Shown one piece after another: positions 43,506 through 52,276 of a DNA stretch of 52,276 bases; within the stretch, counting starts at the first letter, position 1; each line of letters begins with the position of its first letter. The position numbers and the translations under genes were made by a program. The stretch lies in NCBI RefSeq assembly GCF_018403665.1, contig NZ_BOVJ01000025.1:1-52276 (forward strand). The letters run 5' to 3'. The notes under the pieces were generated by a model. That model saw only the letters and a program-made list of their open reading frames with translations. It was not told where the DNA came from and did no database searches. Source of the stretch: Paenibacillus cisolokensis. GTDB taxonomy: Bacteria > Bacillota > Bacilli > Paenibacillales > Paenibacillaceae.

Positions 43506-44858
43506 TTATCCCTCCTCCGGTTTTCGATTCGGCTTCGTGAGCTCCGCCATTTTTTGCTGCATCTGCATAAGCGCCTGTTCGGGCGTGATCCGGCCTTTGA
43601 TCGCCTTGAACATCTCGATTCTGGCAATGTCCCGGACAGCGCGGAAGTTGTGGGAGAAATAGACCGGACGGCTTTCGTTTGCGAGCTCGACGAACAGTCT
43701 TCTCGTTTTCTGGTTGCCGAAGAAAGGCTCGGGCTCGTCGTACATCGGATCCCGGTAGGCTTCCTTGAGAGACGGGAAGATGTCAGCGTAGCGGTACATC
43801 CGGTTCACGGTCCGGCTGTTGCCGAGCATGTACTCGATAAAGGCCCATGCCGCCTCTTTGTTGTCCGACTGGCGCATAATGCCGAGATACGATCCTCCGG
43901 CTTCCGCCGCTCGCGATCCCCCTTCCGTCCAGGCCGGCATCCTCGCCACGCCCCACAGCCCCGCCGACTCCGGAGCGGTATCCTTCAGGAAGGCGCCCAT
44001 CCATACCGCCTCCAGGACGGTGGCGATCTTTCCTTCGGCCAGCGCCTCGTTCCACGTCTGGGAGCGGGTCTCCGCATCGAGGACGATTCCTTCGTCAATC
44101 ATGCGGAGAAGTTGCTTGAGCGCCCGCAGCGCCTCCGGGCGGTCGATGCGAATCGCGCCGTCTTCGTCCACATACAGCATGCCTTCCTGCGCGAGCATAT
44201 GCTCCCACATGACGGTCAGTCCGAAGGTCGATTCGAGCGGCATCGTATGCATGAACGCGCCGGTTCGCTCCTTGATCGTCCGGCCCGCCTCCAGGTAGCC
44301 GTCCCAGGTCGCCAGCAGCCGGGACACCGATTCCGGATCGGAAGGAAGCCCCGCCTCGGCGAACAGGTCCCGCCGGTAAAACAGCGCGACCGGCCCCGAA
44401 TCCCACGGCATCGCGTAATACCGGCCGTCCCGCATGGCGTCCGGCCACTTCGCGGCGACGATCTTGTCCCGGTACGGCGCGATTCTCCCGCTCAAGTCCT
44501 CCAGCGCATTCGTCTCGATGTACTGGCCGACATAATAGCCCGACAGCGCCGCGACATCCGGCCCTCCTTCGTTGGAAGCGTTGGCGAGCAGCAGCTTCTT
44601 GTACATGTCGTCATGCGTCTTGACTTCGATGCGGACACGGATGCCGGGATAGGCTTCATGGAAGCCGGGAAGCTCCGCCGCGATGGCCGCGGCCGTATAA
44701 CCCCAAGCCCATAACGTAAGCTCGCTTTCGATCGCTTCCGGATTGGCAGCCGCACGATGCTTGTCGCTCATCCCGCCTGACGGCGCGCCGGCGCTGGCAA
44801 CGGAAAAGAGCAGCAGAATGAAGACGCCAGGCAGTATGATCAGCTTGGCTTGTCTCAT
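43506..44858 (-). CDS. Extracellular sugar-binding protein without a lipobox (first in operon)
   Basis: 450 residues. The body is a family 1 solute-binding protein (ELTLWAWGYTAAAIAAELPG, MYKKLLLANASNEGGPDVAAL, YYAMPWDSGPVALFYRRDL, LGIMRQSDNKEAAWAFIEYML). The N-terminus has a hydrophobic stretch (LIILPGVFILLLFSVASAG) but no Cys for lipid attachment, unusual in a Gram-positive importer. It may be secreted, or remain held by an uncleaved signal. ATG 44858 follows GAAGGTGG. It begins the transporter operon, 236 bases after the response regulator gene. Confidence 0.88.
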   Translation of the reverse strand: MRQAKLIILPGVFILLLFSVASAGAPSGGMSDKHRAAANPEAIESELTLWAWGYTAAAIAAELPGFHEAYPGIRVRIEVKTHDDMYKKLLLANASNEGGPDVAALSGYYVGQYIETNALEDLSGRIAPYRDKIVAAKWPDAMRDGRYYAMPWDSGPVALFYRRDLFAEAGLPSDPESVSRLLATWDGYLEAGRTIKERTGAFMHTMPLESTFGLTVMWEHMLAQEGMLYVDEDGAIRIDRPEALRALKQLLRMIDEGIVLDAETRSQTWNEALAEGKIATVLEAVWMGAFLKDTAPESAGLWGVARMPAWTEGGSRAAEAGGSYLGIMRQSDNKEAAWAFIEYMLGNSRTVNRMYRYADIFPSLKEAYRDPMYDEPEPFFGNQKTRRLFVELANESRPVYFSHNFRAVRDIARIEMFKAIKGRITPEQALMQMQQKMAELTKPNRKPEEG

Positions 44859-45094
44859 AGACCACCTTCTTCGCTTTAGTAGAATCTTTTCACCAAAAAT
44901 ATTACATTCGAAAAAGGTTTGCGCCCATGTCTGCTGCTTGTTTTATTTTGCAAAATTTTCAGATTATTCAACGAAACAAGGACAGAGGTTTACAGTGCGA
45001 AACGTCCGATGTAGACAATTTTCATGTTCATGTGGATGAATGTGAGATGAGGCGCCGTGAGGGGGGACTTCGTGAGGCGGCGGGAAGGCGCGGT

Positions 45095-46726
45095 TCAGGG
45101 CGCCTGCCGCTTGTCGCTCATCGCCTGCTTGAACTCGGTCGGGCTCAGCTGCGTATGACGCTTGAACACCCGGCTGAAGTACCGGAAATCGCCGAAGCCG
45201 GTTTTCTCCGCGATTTCCGCGATCGAATCGGAGCTATGCATCATCAGCTCCATCGCTTTTTCGACGCGGACGCTGTTCAAATAACGCGTGAAATTGACGC
45301 CCGTTTCCAGCTTGAACAGTTGCGACAGGTAGTTTTTGTTCAGATGAAAATGTTTGGCCGTCTGCTCCAGCGTAATTTTGCTGGCATAGTTGGCCGCCAG
45401 GTAGCTCTGGATTTGCATAATGATTTTATGGCTGCCCTTGGCCATCAGCTGCTCCTTGAGCCTGATCAAGTAACGGCAGTACTGCTTGAGCCGCTCCTTC
45501 GTCCGGTCGACGCTCCAATACAGGTTGAACGGCCGGGACCCGAATTCTTCCGCCGGACCGGTCTCCTCCGTGCCGGGGTGGCTGTTCATTTCCATCGCGC
45601 ACACATCCATGAGCGCGGCAGCCTTGTCGATGCATACAACCGCCGTGCGGAACGAGCACCGGTCCTCCCGCAGCAGGGCAAAATGCTCGTCGATCGTCTG
45701 CAGCGCTTCTTCTTCTTTGCCATAGGCGATCGCGTGGGTAAGCGATTGGCGGTAGCGGCCGTCGAAGAGCGCGATGAGAGAAGGGTCCTTGCCCTCGTAC
45801 GGCACCTTCGTCAGCTCGCGGCTGTGAATCGGGCGGTTGTCGCTGCGGAACAGATGCAGCTCCGCGGCTTTTTTCGCCTCGCGATAATGCCGGGGCAGCC
45901 GCTCGATGCCGCAGCAGACGGCGCTGAAGCCGAATCGGACTTCGAATTTCAGGTAGATCCGGATATCGCGCGCAATTTCGTCGAGACGGCGGATCAGCCG
46001 CGCTTCGTAATCGGCGAGGCTCTCTCCGGGAAGGCAGTCCATGACGAGCGCGTATTCGTCGTTCTCGATCCGGAAGAAGTCTAGATCGCCCCAGCGCTCC
46101 GCCATTTCCTGCAGCGCATTGACAAGCGCGAATCCGACGAGCCATCCTTCGTCCTCGCCGTAGCGCTGCAGCGCTTCGGTCAAATTGACCTGCATGACGG
46201 CAATGGAAAACCGCAAGAACGACGAGCGCAGACCGTACATGCCGACCGCTTCCCGAATCTGCTCCGGCGTATAGGCGTGAGTGAGCAAATCGTTGAAGAA
46301 GTTTTCGGCCTTGTAGCGGTCGTTCGCCGGCAGACAGCGCTTCGCCGTTTCCTGCCGGATGCGGCTGACGACGTTGTTCACGCATACTTTCAAATCTTCC
46401 GGCCGTATCGTCATTTTGAGCAGATAATCGGAAGCGCCGAGCAGCAGCGCCTCCTTGACATATTCGAAGTCGTCGGCGCAGCTGAGCACGATGAACCGGC
46501 AGGAAGGCTTTCGGGCCTTCACTTGCCGGATCAGCTCGATGCCGTCCATAACCGGCATAATGATGTCGGTAATGATCAGATCGGGCTGCCATTCGCCGAA
46601 CCGGTCGAGCACTTCCCGGCCGTTGGCCGCCTCTTCGATCCGGTCGACCTGCAGGTCGGGCCACGACACCGAGTAACGGATGCCGTGCCGGACAATCGCT
46701 TCATCATCGACGATGACAAGGTTCAT
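45095..46726 (-). CDS. YesN-type response regulator with AraC DNA-binding domain
   Basis: 543 residues. Receiver domain: MNLVIVDDEAIVRHGIRYSV with phospho-acceptor Asp in DLIITDIIMPVMDG and Lys in DYLLKMTI. C-terminal AraC domain: KIIMQIQSYLAANYASKITLEQ, then IAEIAEKTGFGDFRYFSRVFKR and LSPTEFKQ. ATG 46726 follows AAAGGAGA by about 8 bases. It is 25 bases downstream of its kinase and precedes the sugar transporter it presumably activates. Clearly a paralogue of the 24434 regulator. Confidence 0.92.
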   Translation of the reverse strand: MNLVIVDDEAIVRHGIRYSVSWPDLQVDRIEEAANGREVLDRFGEWQPDLIITDIIMPVMDGIELIRQVKARKPSCRFIVLSCADDFEYVKEALLLGASDYLLKMTIRPEDLKVCVNNVVSRIRQETAKRCLPANDRYKAENFFNDLLTHAYTPEQIREAVGMYGLRSSFLRFSIAVMQVNLTEALQRYGEDEGWLVGFALVNALQEMAERWGDLDFFRIENDEYALVMDCLPGESLADYEARLIRRLDEIARDIRIYLKFEVRFGFSAVCCGIERLPRHYREAKKAAELHLFRSDNRPIHSRELTKVPYEGKDPSLIALFDGRYRQSLTHAIAYGKEEEALQTIDEHFALLREDRCSFRTAVVCIDKAAALMDVCAMEMNSHPGTEETGPAEEFGSRPFNLYWSVDRTKERLKQYCRYLIRLKEQLMAKGSHKIIMQIQSYLAANYASKITLEQTAKHFHLNKNYLSQLFKLETGVNFTRYLNSVRVEKAMELMMHSSDSIAEIAEKTGFGDFRYFSRVFKRHTQLSPTEFKQAMSDKRQAP

Positions 46727-46751
46727 GGGCCAAGTCTCCTTTCGCCGCATC

Positions 46752-48461
46752 TTATTCAGGCAATGCAACCGTGACGGTCGTCCCTTTTCCCTCCGCGCTG
46801 GATAAGCGCACCCCGTATGCTTCGCCAAAGTAGAGCTTCAGCCGTTTGTCCACGTTGTAAAGCCCGACCCGCTCTCTTTCGCCCTTGCCCGAAGACGGGG
46901 GAAGCGGCGGACTGCCGACTCCGTCATCGGCAATGGCGATGATCACATGTCCCTCCTCAGCGCGGCCGGTGATGCGGATTGTGCCGGGACCGCTCTTGGG
47001 CAGTATGCCGTGCAAAATCGTATTTTCGACCAGCGGCTGCAGGCACAGTCTGGCAATGCGCTTGTTCAGAATCGCTTCGTCCAGTTCGTAAACGACCTCG
47101 ATTTTATCCGGATGGACCATTTGCTGAATATGAATATACCGCTTCAGGTAGCCGATTTCTTCGCCGATCGTAATGATCGGCTGGTTCAATTGAAAGGCGC
47201 CGACGAGAATTTCATTCATCGACGTAATCATTTCGAATACTTGCTCGCCCCGCCCCATCTTCGCCAGCCAGCGAATCGTATTAAGCGTATTGAAAATAAA
47301 ATGGGGATTGATTTGCGCCTGCAGCGCGCGCATTTCCGCCTGCTTCTTCTTCTCCTGCTCGGCCGCAAGCCGCTCGAAAGAATCCTGGAGCCGATCGATC
47401 ATTTCATTGAAGCAGCGGATCAGGAAGCCGATTTCGTCATCCGTCGTCTTCGCCCGGTACGGCAGCCATTCGCGGTTGCCGATCTGACGCATATAATAGG
47501 CCAACTGGATAATCGGCTTCAGGAACCGGTACGCGATCAGCAGCGCCATCGTCATCGCAATCAGCAGCATGCCCAGGTTGAGCGCAATCTGAATGTTGCG
47601 GATGGCGGCCGCGTCCTTCAGCAGCGCTTTCTCGGGGATAAAGCCGACGATTTCCATCGTGTTTGGCCCATCGCTTTTTCCGGTAATGTACAAGTAGCCG
47701 TCTTGCGACCTGTAGGAAGCGCCGGGGGAAAGCGGAGGCATGTTCGCCAGACGTTTCGCCGCATCGCGATCGGCCGGGTTCGGGTTGTAAATGATGTGCG
47801 CATTGCGGTCGATCAGCAGAATCGTTTCGTCGTACCGCTTCTCTTCCTTGGCGATAATTTGCGCGATCCGGTTCGCCGGCACCGTCACAATGACGACGCC
47901 TTCCGTTTCGTTCGTCTGCGGAGACTTGATTCGCCGCCCAAGGAACAGCACCTGCTCTTTGGCCTTGTCCGTATTCATGACAAAGCCGGCGGGCCCGATC
48001 GGAGAGACGACCAGTTCTCCCTCGCTGCGCATAATGCTGCGGTAAATGTCCGACCGTATCAGTTTGTCCCGATAAGCCGACGAGGTGCCGCCGACCTGCA
48101 GATGCTTGTTGACGAGGAAGATGTCGTCGATGTAATCGCGGCTGTTTTTGAAACCGTCAAAGTACGATTGCAGCTCGATCCTCCGCACGTCGTCGTTCAG
48201 CAAGCCGAACAAATTCCGGTCCAGGAAAAACAGGGACAACGTCATAAAATCGATATCCTGAATGTAGAAGTTGATCTCGTTGTTCATCGACCGTATGTAG
48301 TGCTCCGCGTAATAGGCCGTATTCTCTTTGATGATATTGCCGATAAAAGGATAACCGATTGCGCTGCTGACGATCAGAATCGTCCCGTTCATGAGGAAGA
48401 GATACAATGCGAGCCTGACCGATATATTCCGGCCTGGCAGTAGCGATGCGAGTTTGGTCAT
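46752..48461 (-). CDS. YesM-type sensor histidine kinase
   Basis: 569 residues. Two membrane helices (about residues 14-40 and 290-315) enclose an extracellular Cache-like sensor. The HAMP linker is YYMRQIGNREWLPYRAKTTD followed by DEIGFLIRCFNEM. The kinase core has His in QAQINPHFIFNTLNTIRWLA, the N box LCLQPLVENTILHGI and G boxes IADDGVGSPP and GVGLYNV-type (RVGLYNVDKRL). ATG 48461 follows GGAGAG; ATG 48482 has no ribosome site. Probably senses a sugar bound outside the cell and phosphorylates the regulator at 45095. Confidence 0.92.
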   Translation of the reverse strand: MTKLASLLPGRNISVRLALYLFLMNGTILIVSSAIGYPFIGNIIKENTAYYAEHYIRSMNNEINFYIQDIDFMTLSLFFLDRNLFGLLNDDVRRIELQSYFDGFKNSRDYIDDIFLVNKHLQVGGTSSAYRDKLIRSDIYRSIMRSEGELVVSPIGPAGFVMNTDKAKEQVLFLGRRIKSPQTNETEGVVIVTVPANRIAQIIAKEEKRYDETILLIDRNAHIIYNPNPADRDAAKRLANMPPLSPGASYRSQDGYLYITGKSDGPNTMEIVGFIPEKALLKDAAAIRNIQIALNLGMLLIAMTMALLIAYRFLKPIIQLAYYMRQIGNREWLPYRAKTTDDEIGFLIRCFNEMIDRLQDSFERLAAEQEKKKQAEMRALQAQINPHFIFNTLNTIRWLAKMGRGEQVFEMITSMNEILVGAFQLNQPIITIGEEIGYLKRYIHIQQMVHPDKIEVVYELDEAILNKRIARLCLQPLVENTILHGILPKSGPGTIRITGRAEEGHVIIAIADDGVGSPPLPPSSGKGERERVGLYNVDKRLKLYFGEAYGVRLSSAEGKGTTVTVALPE

Positions 48462-48690
48462 TCCGTTCTCTCCGTTTTCCATGGTCCGGTACGTTGTATA
48501 TATTTCGATAGGTTCCCTGCATTTTCCTACCGGAGGACAGGATAACCGGGGACACGGCCGATCGTCCGGAGCGGTTCGAAATATAGTTTCGAGGTTAAAC
48601 GCGGTGACTCATGGGCCGATGTGCCGGATTTCGCGCCGTATAAAAAGCGGTAAGGGGAGCCGTATGTTGCAGCGGGGAGAAGATCGCGGA

Positions 48691-48838
48691 TTTGGATGGA
48701 TTTGGGCGGACTCTGATGAACTCGGATGGGGGCTTGGATGAACTAGGTTGGATTCGGATGAACTAGGATGGGTTTGGATGAACTCGGGTGGGGGCTTGGA
48801 TGAACTCGGAAGGGTTGGATGGACTCTGATGGATTCGG
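48691..48838. repeat. Degenerate tandem repeat around TTGGATGAACTCGGATGGG
   Basis: About eight imperfect units of 15-21 bases built on GGATGAACTCGG / GGATGGGTTTGG. They fill most of the gap between the kinase gene and the kbl promoter; no gene is seen between 48483 and 48890. Confidence 0.8.
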
Positions 48839-48894
48839 ACTCAGGCGGGCAAGTAGCCTTTCATTCTGACGAGTGGAACGTTTTGTATCATATA

Positions 48895-48923
48895 TTGAAC
48901 AAATATACAATATATTATATGAT
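48895..48923 (+). promoter_or_regulatory. Promoter of kbl
   Basis: TTGAAC (48895-48900), a 17-base spacer and TATGAT (48918-48923), in a strongly AT-rich patch 46 bases before the start codon. Confidence 0.7.
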
Positions 48924-48968
48924 ATGAAGAAGAACAGACACGTTATTACCTGGTTGAGGAGGGTACAT

Positions 48969-50168
48969 ATGCCAAGCGGCGTATTGCGATCGTTTCTCGA
49001 GACGCGGCTCGCGGAATTGGAGGAGCAAGGACTCGGCAATTCCATCGAACCGCTGGAGGGGCCGAACGGGCCGGTTATTACGATCAACGGCAAGTCATTC
49101 ATCAATTTGTCTTCCAACAACTATTTGGGTTTGGCGACGGACGAACGGATCATCGAGGCCGGCATCCAGGCGATGCGGATATACGGCGCCGGAGCCGGAG
49201 CCGTGCGCACGATCAACGGCACGATGACGCTACATGCCGAGCTGGAGGAGAAGCTGGCCGCATTCAAAGGGACGGAGGCGGCCATCGCGTACCAGTCCGG
49301 GTTCAACTGCAATATGGCGGCGATTTCCGCCGTGATGGATCAGCATGATGCCATACTGTCCGACGAGTTGAACCATGCCTCGATTATCGACGGATGCCGG
49401 CTTTCGAAAGCGAAAATTATCCGTTACCGCCACTCCGATATGGACGACTTGAACCGCAAGGCGAAGGAGGCCGTCGAGTCCGGCCTGTTCGCCAAAGTGA
49501 TGGTCATTACCGACGGCGTCTTCTCGATGGACGGCGATGTGGCCAAGCTTCCCGATATTGTAGACATCGCTGAGCGTTACGGCCTGATCACTTACGTTGA
49601 CGACGCGCACGGGTCGGGCGTGCTCGGGAAAGGGGCGGGTACGGTTAAACATTTCGGCTTGTCGGAGCGGATCGATTTCCAGATCGGCACGTTGTCCAAA
49701 GCGATCGGAGTCGTCGGCGGTTATGTGGCCGGGACGAAGCCATTGATCGACTGGTTGAAGGTGCGGAGCCGTCCGTTTCTGTTCTCGACTTCGCTGCCGC
49801 CGGCCGCCGTGGCGTCCTGCATCGCCTCGATCGACATCCTGCGGAACAGCACGGAAGCGTACGAGCGGCTATGGGACAATGCGAATTATTTCAAGCGCGG
49901 TCTGACCGAGCTCGGATTCGACATTGGCGCCAGCGAGACGCCCATCACGCCTTGCATCATCGGCGATGAGAAGAAGACCCAGCGATTCAGCCGCATTCTG
50001 TACCGCGAAGGCGTTTATGCCAAGGCGATCGTCTTCCCTACCGTTCCGCTCGGCACCGGCCGCGTTCGCAACATGCCGACGGCGGCTCATACCCGGGAAA
50101 TGCTGGACCGCGCGTTGGAAATTTACGCCGCCGCGAAGCGGGAGCTCGAGCGGGAAGACGCCGGATAG
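48969..50168 (+). CDS. kbl: Glycine C-acetyltransferase (2-amino-3-ketobutyrate CoA ligase)
   Basis: 399 residues, a fold-type I PLP enzyme of the alpha-oxoamine synthase family. The PLP Lys244 lies in [13 protein letters not shown]; His136 ([11 protein letters not shown]) stacks on the cofactor and [10 protein letters not shown] holds the cofactor Asp and His214. It converts 2-amino-3-ketobutyrate and CoA to glycine and acetyl-CoA. BioF is the main alternative, but the neighbouring threonine dehydrogenase-like gene supports Kbl. ATG 48969 follows GAGGAGGG. Own promoter upstream; repeats, not a clear terminator, follow. Confidence 0.9.
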   Translation: MPSGVLRSFLETRLAELEEQGLGNSIEPLEGPNGPVITINGKSFINLSSNNYLGLATDERIIEAGIQAMRIYGAGAGAVRTINGTMTLHAELEEKLAAFKGTEAAIAYQSGFNCNMAAISAVMDQHDAILSDELNHASIIDGCRLSKAKIIRYRHSDMDDLNRKAKEAVESGLFAKVMVITDGVFSMDGDVAKLPDIVDIAERYGLITYVDDAHGSGVLGKGAGTVKHFGLSERIDFQIGTLSKAIGVVGGYVAGTKPLIDWLKVRSRPFLFSTSLPPAAVASCIASIDILRNSTEAYERLWDNANYFKRGLTELGFDIGASETPITPCIIGDEKKTQRFSRILYREGVYAKAIVFPTVPLGTGRVRNMPTAAHTREMLDRALEIYAAAKRELEREDAG

Positions 50169-50240
50169 ACGCGTGCGGGGCGTCATAAAAGCAACCCGCT
50201 CGTCCGTTTGGTCTTTTTCGTCAAGCGGATTTTCATGATC

Positions 50241-50442
50241 GGACAATGGATAATTCACGGTACACCGGGCAGGAAACGGACAGTTCGCCGGATAGTCATC
50301 GGATAGTTCACGAACAGTACACCGGATAATTCACCGGACAGTATAGTACACCGGATAACACAGTACATCGGACAATTCACCGGATAGTGCAGTACACTGG
50401 ATAGCACAGTACATCGGACCGTTCACCGGACAGGAAATGGAC
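50241..50442. repeat. Degenerate tandem repeat rich in ACAGTACACCGGATAATTCA
   Basis: About nine to ten imperfect copies of roughly 20 bases (CACCGGATAATTCACCGGAC variants) fill the gap between kbl and the dehydrogenase gene. No gene seen. Confidence 0.8.
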
Positions 50443-50514
50443 AAAAGCCATCATGCGTTATAGCGGTAGCGACTGATCGCAATAGTAAAATCGTCATCAT
50501 ATGGAGGAGATACG

Positions 50515-51471
50515 ATGGAGCGTATTCTGGTCACCGGCGCCGGCGGCCAGATCGGCACCGAGCTCGTCGCCGCGCTGCGAGAACGTTACGGCGCAAGCCG
50601 GGTCATTGCGTCCGACCGGAGGAGCCTTGCGGACATCGAGCCGTTCGAGCAGCTCGATGTTACCGACGGCAAGGCGGTGCTTCGGTTGGCGGGCAAATAC
50701 AAGGTCGACACGATCATTCATCTGGCCGCCATGCTGTCCGCCACGGCGGAAGCCCAGCCGCTTGCGGCATGGCATGTCAATATGGGAGGGCTGCTGAACG
50801 TGCTCGAGGCGGCAAGAGAGCTCAACTGCAGCGTGTTCGTGCCGAGCTCGATCGCCGTGTTCGGCCCCGGCGCCGAGCCGAACGGCACGCCGCAGACGGC
50901 GGTTCAGCGGCCGATTACGATGTACGGCATTCACAAGACGGCCGGCGAGCTGCTGTGCGATTATTACTATCTCAAGTATGGCGTCGATACGCGAGGGCTG
51001 CGCTTCCCGGGGCTGATCTCGCATGCGGCGCCGCCAGGCGGCGGGACGACCGATTATGCGGTGGAAATGTATGTGGAGGCGGTAAAGAAGAAAGCGTATA
51101 CGTCCTATATCGCGGAAGGAACGTTCCTGGACATGATGTATATGCCGGATGCGCTGAACGCCACGATCCGGCTGATGGAAGCCGATCCGGCCAGGCTGAA
51201 GCACCGGAACGCCTACAATGTGTCGGCGATGAGCGTCGACCCGGCCGCTATTGCCGGATCGATCCGCCGCCGTATCCCGGATTTCGCGCTGGATTACGCG
51301 CCCGATCCGCTGCGGCAGTCGATTGCCGAGAGCTGGCCGAATTCGCTGGACACGTCGTGTGCCGAGGAGGAATGGGGCTTCCGGCCGCAATACGATCTCG
51401 ACCGGATGACCGAGGATATGCTCGATCACCTCATGCGGCGGGAAGCGTACCGGTTCCGGCAGGTTCAATAA
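50515..51471 (+). CDS. SDR-type L-threonine 3-dehydrogenase (NAD-dependent epimerase fold)
   Basis: 318 residues of the extended short-chain dehydrogenase family. The NAD motif GAGGQIG spans residues 8-14. The catalytic Ser lies in VPSSIAVFGP, and Tyr137 and Lys141 in MYGIHKTAGE. RGLRFPGLISHAAPPGGGTTDYAVEM is characteristic of SDR-type threonine dehydrogenases rather than sugar-nucleotide epimerases. It would oxidise L-threonine to 2-amino-3-ketobutyrate, the substrate of the kbl product next door. ATG 50515 follows GGAGGAG. Its 3' end overlaps the convergent XRE gene by 7 bases. Confidence 0.85.
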   Translation: MERILVTGAGGQIGTELVAALRERYGASRVIASDRRSLADIEPFEQLDVTDGKAVLRLAGKYKVDTIIHLAAMLSATAEAQPLAAWHVNMGGLLNVLEAARELNCSVFVPSSIAVFGPGAEPNGTPQTAVQRPITMYGIHKTAGELLCDYYYLKYGVDTRGLRFPGLISHAAPPGGGTTDYAVEMYVEAVKKKAYTSYIAEGTFLDMMYMPDALNATIRLMEADPARLKHRNAYNVSAMSVDPAAIAGSIRRRIPDFALDYAPDPLRQSIAESWPNSLDTSCAEEEWGFRPQYDLDRMTEDMLDHLMRREAYRFRQVQ

Positions 51472-52016
51472 GTCATGACGGCATGATAACCGGTCACGCC
51501 GTCATGCGTGTTAATATAGCGATGCTCCGCCGCGGCGTTGAACCGGATCGATTGACCGGCGCGAATCGAATGGACGGAGCCGGCGATCTCGATATCCAGT
51601 GAACCGTATTCGAGAATAATATATTCTTCGACGCCGTCGTTATGCGGCTCGGAGTGATGGACGCAGCCCGGATCCATCTCGACCCAGTAAATCTCGGTGC
51701 GCGTCCGCGCGTCGAACGGGAAGAGCGGTCTGGAGCGGAACGCGCCGTTCGCTCCGACGATGAGGGGCGCCTCTTCGCGGGTTACGATCGACACGTCCTG
51801 CGCCTGATCCTCGAGCAGCGACGTAAACGACAGCTGAAGCCCGTTGACGATTTTCCACATGACAGTAATGGTCGGATTGACCGCCCCTTTTTCGATCTGG
51901 GATATCATCGCTTTGCTGACCCCGGTCAATTCCGCGACTTTATCGAGGCTCAGCCCGCGCGCTTTGCGGATTCGGCTTAAATTGTTCGCAATATTGGATG
52001 TAAGACGTTCCACCAT
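51465..52016 (-). CDS. XRE family regulator with C-terminal cupin
   Basis: 183 residues. Helix-turn-helix at about residues 9-63 (LSRIRKARGLSLDKVAELTG followed by VSKAMISQIEKGAVNPTIT), then a cupin_2 barrel (YWVEMDPGCVHHSEPHNDGVEEYIILEYG, then RAGQSIRFNAAAEHRYIN). Such proteins sense a small metabolite with the cupin and repress nearby genes. ATG 52016 follows GGGAGGG by 7 bases; an upstream in-frame start at 52166 has no support. Convergent with and overlapping the threonine dehydrogenase gene, so control of the kbl/dehydrogenase pair is plausible but unproven. Confidence 0.9.
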   Translation of the reverse strand: MVERLTSNIANNLSRIRKARGLSLDKVAELTGVSKAMISQIEKGAVNPTITVMWKIVNGLQLSFTSLLEDQAQDVSIVTREEAPLIVGANGAFRSRPLFPFDARTRTEIYWVEMDPGCVHHSEPHNDGVEEYIILEYGSLDIEIAGSVHSIRAGQSIRFNAAAEHRYINTHDGVTGYHAVMTY

Positions 52017-52176
52017 CGATCTGCCCTCCCGGTTTGCTGTTTCCATTGTACCCAAACCGGGGGACGTATTCCACCCCCGACAAAGCCAGCCCGACGGATG
52101 GCCGGGCCGGCCGCACACGCGCTTCCCGTTGCGCTTCCTATTCGCCTGTCTAACCATCCGCGCCATCCGTCAAACC

Positions 52177-52276
52177 GTCTCCGGTCCGTCGGTGCACCCC
52201 AGCTTCCGTCAACTCGTCTCCGGTCCCCGGTGCGCCTCGTCTTCGTCTAATCGTTGCCGGTCCGTCGGTGCGCCTC
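52177..52276. repeat. Tandem repeat, about 38-base period, running off the window
   Basis: GTCTCCGGTCCGTCGGTGC (52177), GTCTCCGGTCCCCGGTGC (52216) and GTTGCCGGTCCGTCGGTGC (52253) are spaced 39 and 37 bases apart. The array continues beyond the window edge. Confidence 0.75.

Noticed and set aside
46947-48443. A 498-residue frame opposite the second histidine kinase
   Set aside because: Low-complexity Arg/Val/Asp composition opposite a fully convincing kinase.

Overview
The window looks like a chromosomal segment of a GC-rich, spore-forming Bacillota, most likely Paenibacillaceae (Paenibacillus or Cohnella type). The basis is strong AGGAGG-type ribosome binding sites, YesM/YesN-type two-component systems beside carbohydrate ABC transporters, an SLH-anchored GH18 protein, AbrB- and Spo0E-like sporulation regulators, and near-perfect CIRCE, PerR and cre sites. 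No rRNA, tRNA, phage, transposon or CRISPR was seen.

Layout. 0.2-5.8 kb: a phytanoyl-CoA-dioxygenase-like gene divergent from an AraC regulator, then an AraC regulator / 2-hydroxyacid dehydrogenase / FAD oxidoreductase set. 5.9-7.5 kb: an SLH-GH18 protein on the minus strand. 7.6-9.7 kb: htpG with promoter, CIRCE and terminator. 10.1-19.0 kb: a mannoside locus (GH125 alpha-mannosidase, LacI regulator with twin operators, sugar ABC transporter, DUF1861 protein, GH130 phosphorylase/mannosidase). 19.1-22.6 kb: zinc alcohol dehydrogenase, M20 dipeptidase, 2-hydroxyacid dehydrogenase. 22.6-24.2 kb: katA with a perfect PerR box. 24.3-34.9 kb: an aldouronate (methylglucuronoxylan fragment) operon: yesN/yesM-type regulators, lplA-lplB-ytcP-type transporter, GH67 alpha-glucuronidase, intracellular GH10 xylanase, with two cre sites. 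34.9-37.1 kb: a polar amino acid ABC transporter (GlnQ-type ATPase plus fused binding-protein/permease). 37.2-39.1 kb: AbrB-like zinc-ribbon regulator, Spo0E-like gene, damaged alpha/beta hydrolase. 39.1-40.2 kb: a repeat-rich intergenic region. 40.2-48.5 kb, minus strand: histidine kinase, response regulator, binding protein, two permeases and a second binding protein. 48.9-52.0 kb: threonine-to-glycine pathway (kbl plus SDR-type threonine dehydrogenase) facing a cupin-containing XRE regulator.

Working together. Three sugar-uptake systems dominate, each with its own sensor: LacI for mannosides, a YesMN pair for aldouronates, and a second YesMN pair for an unidentified sugar. Hydrolysis is largely cytoplasmic: GH125, GH130, GH67 and GH10 all lack signal peptides.

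Two window-wide features stand out. First, at least fifteen single-base indels, mostly losses in short homopolymers, break otherwise well-conserved genes (htpG, lacI, two permeases, katA, lplA, ytcP, aguA, the amino acid permease fusion twice, abrB, spo0E-like, the hydrolase three times). This pattern fits uncorrected sequencing errors better than mass gene decay. Second, almost every long intergenic gap is filled with a different family of short imperfect tandem repeats.
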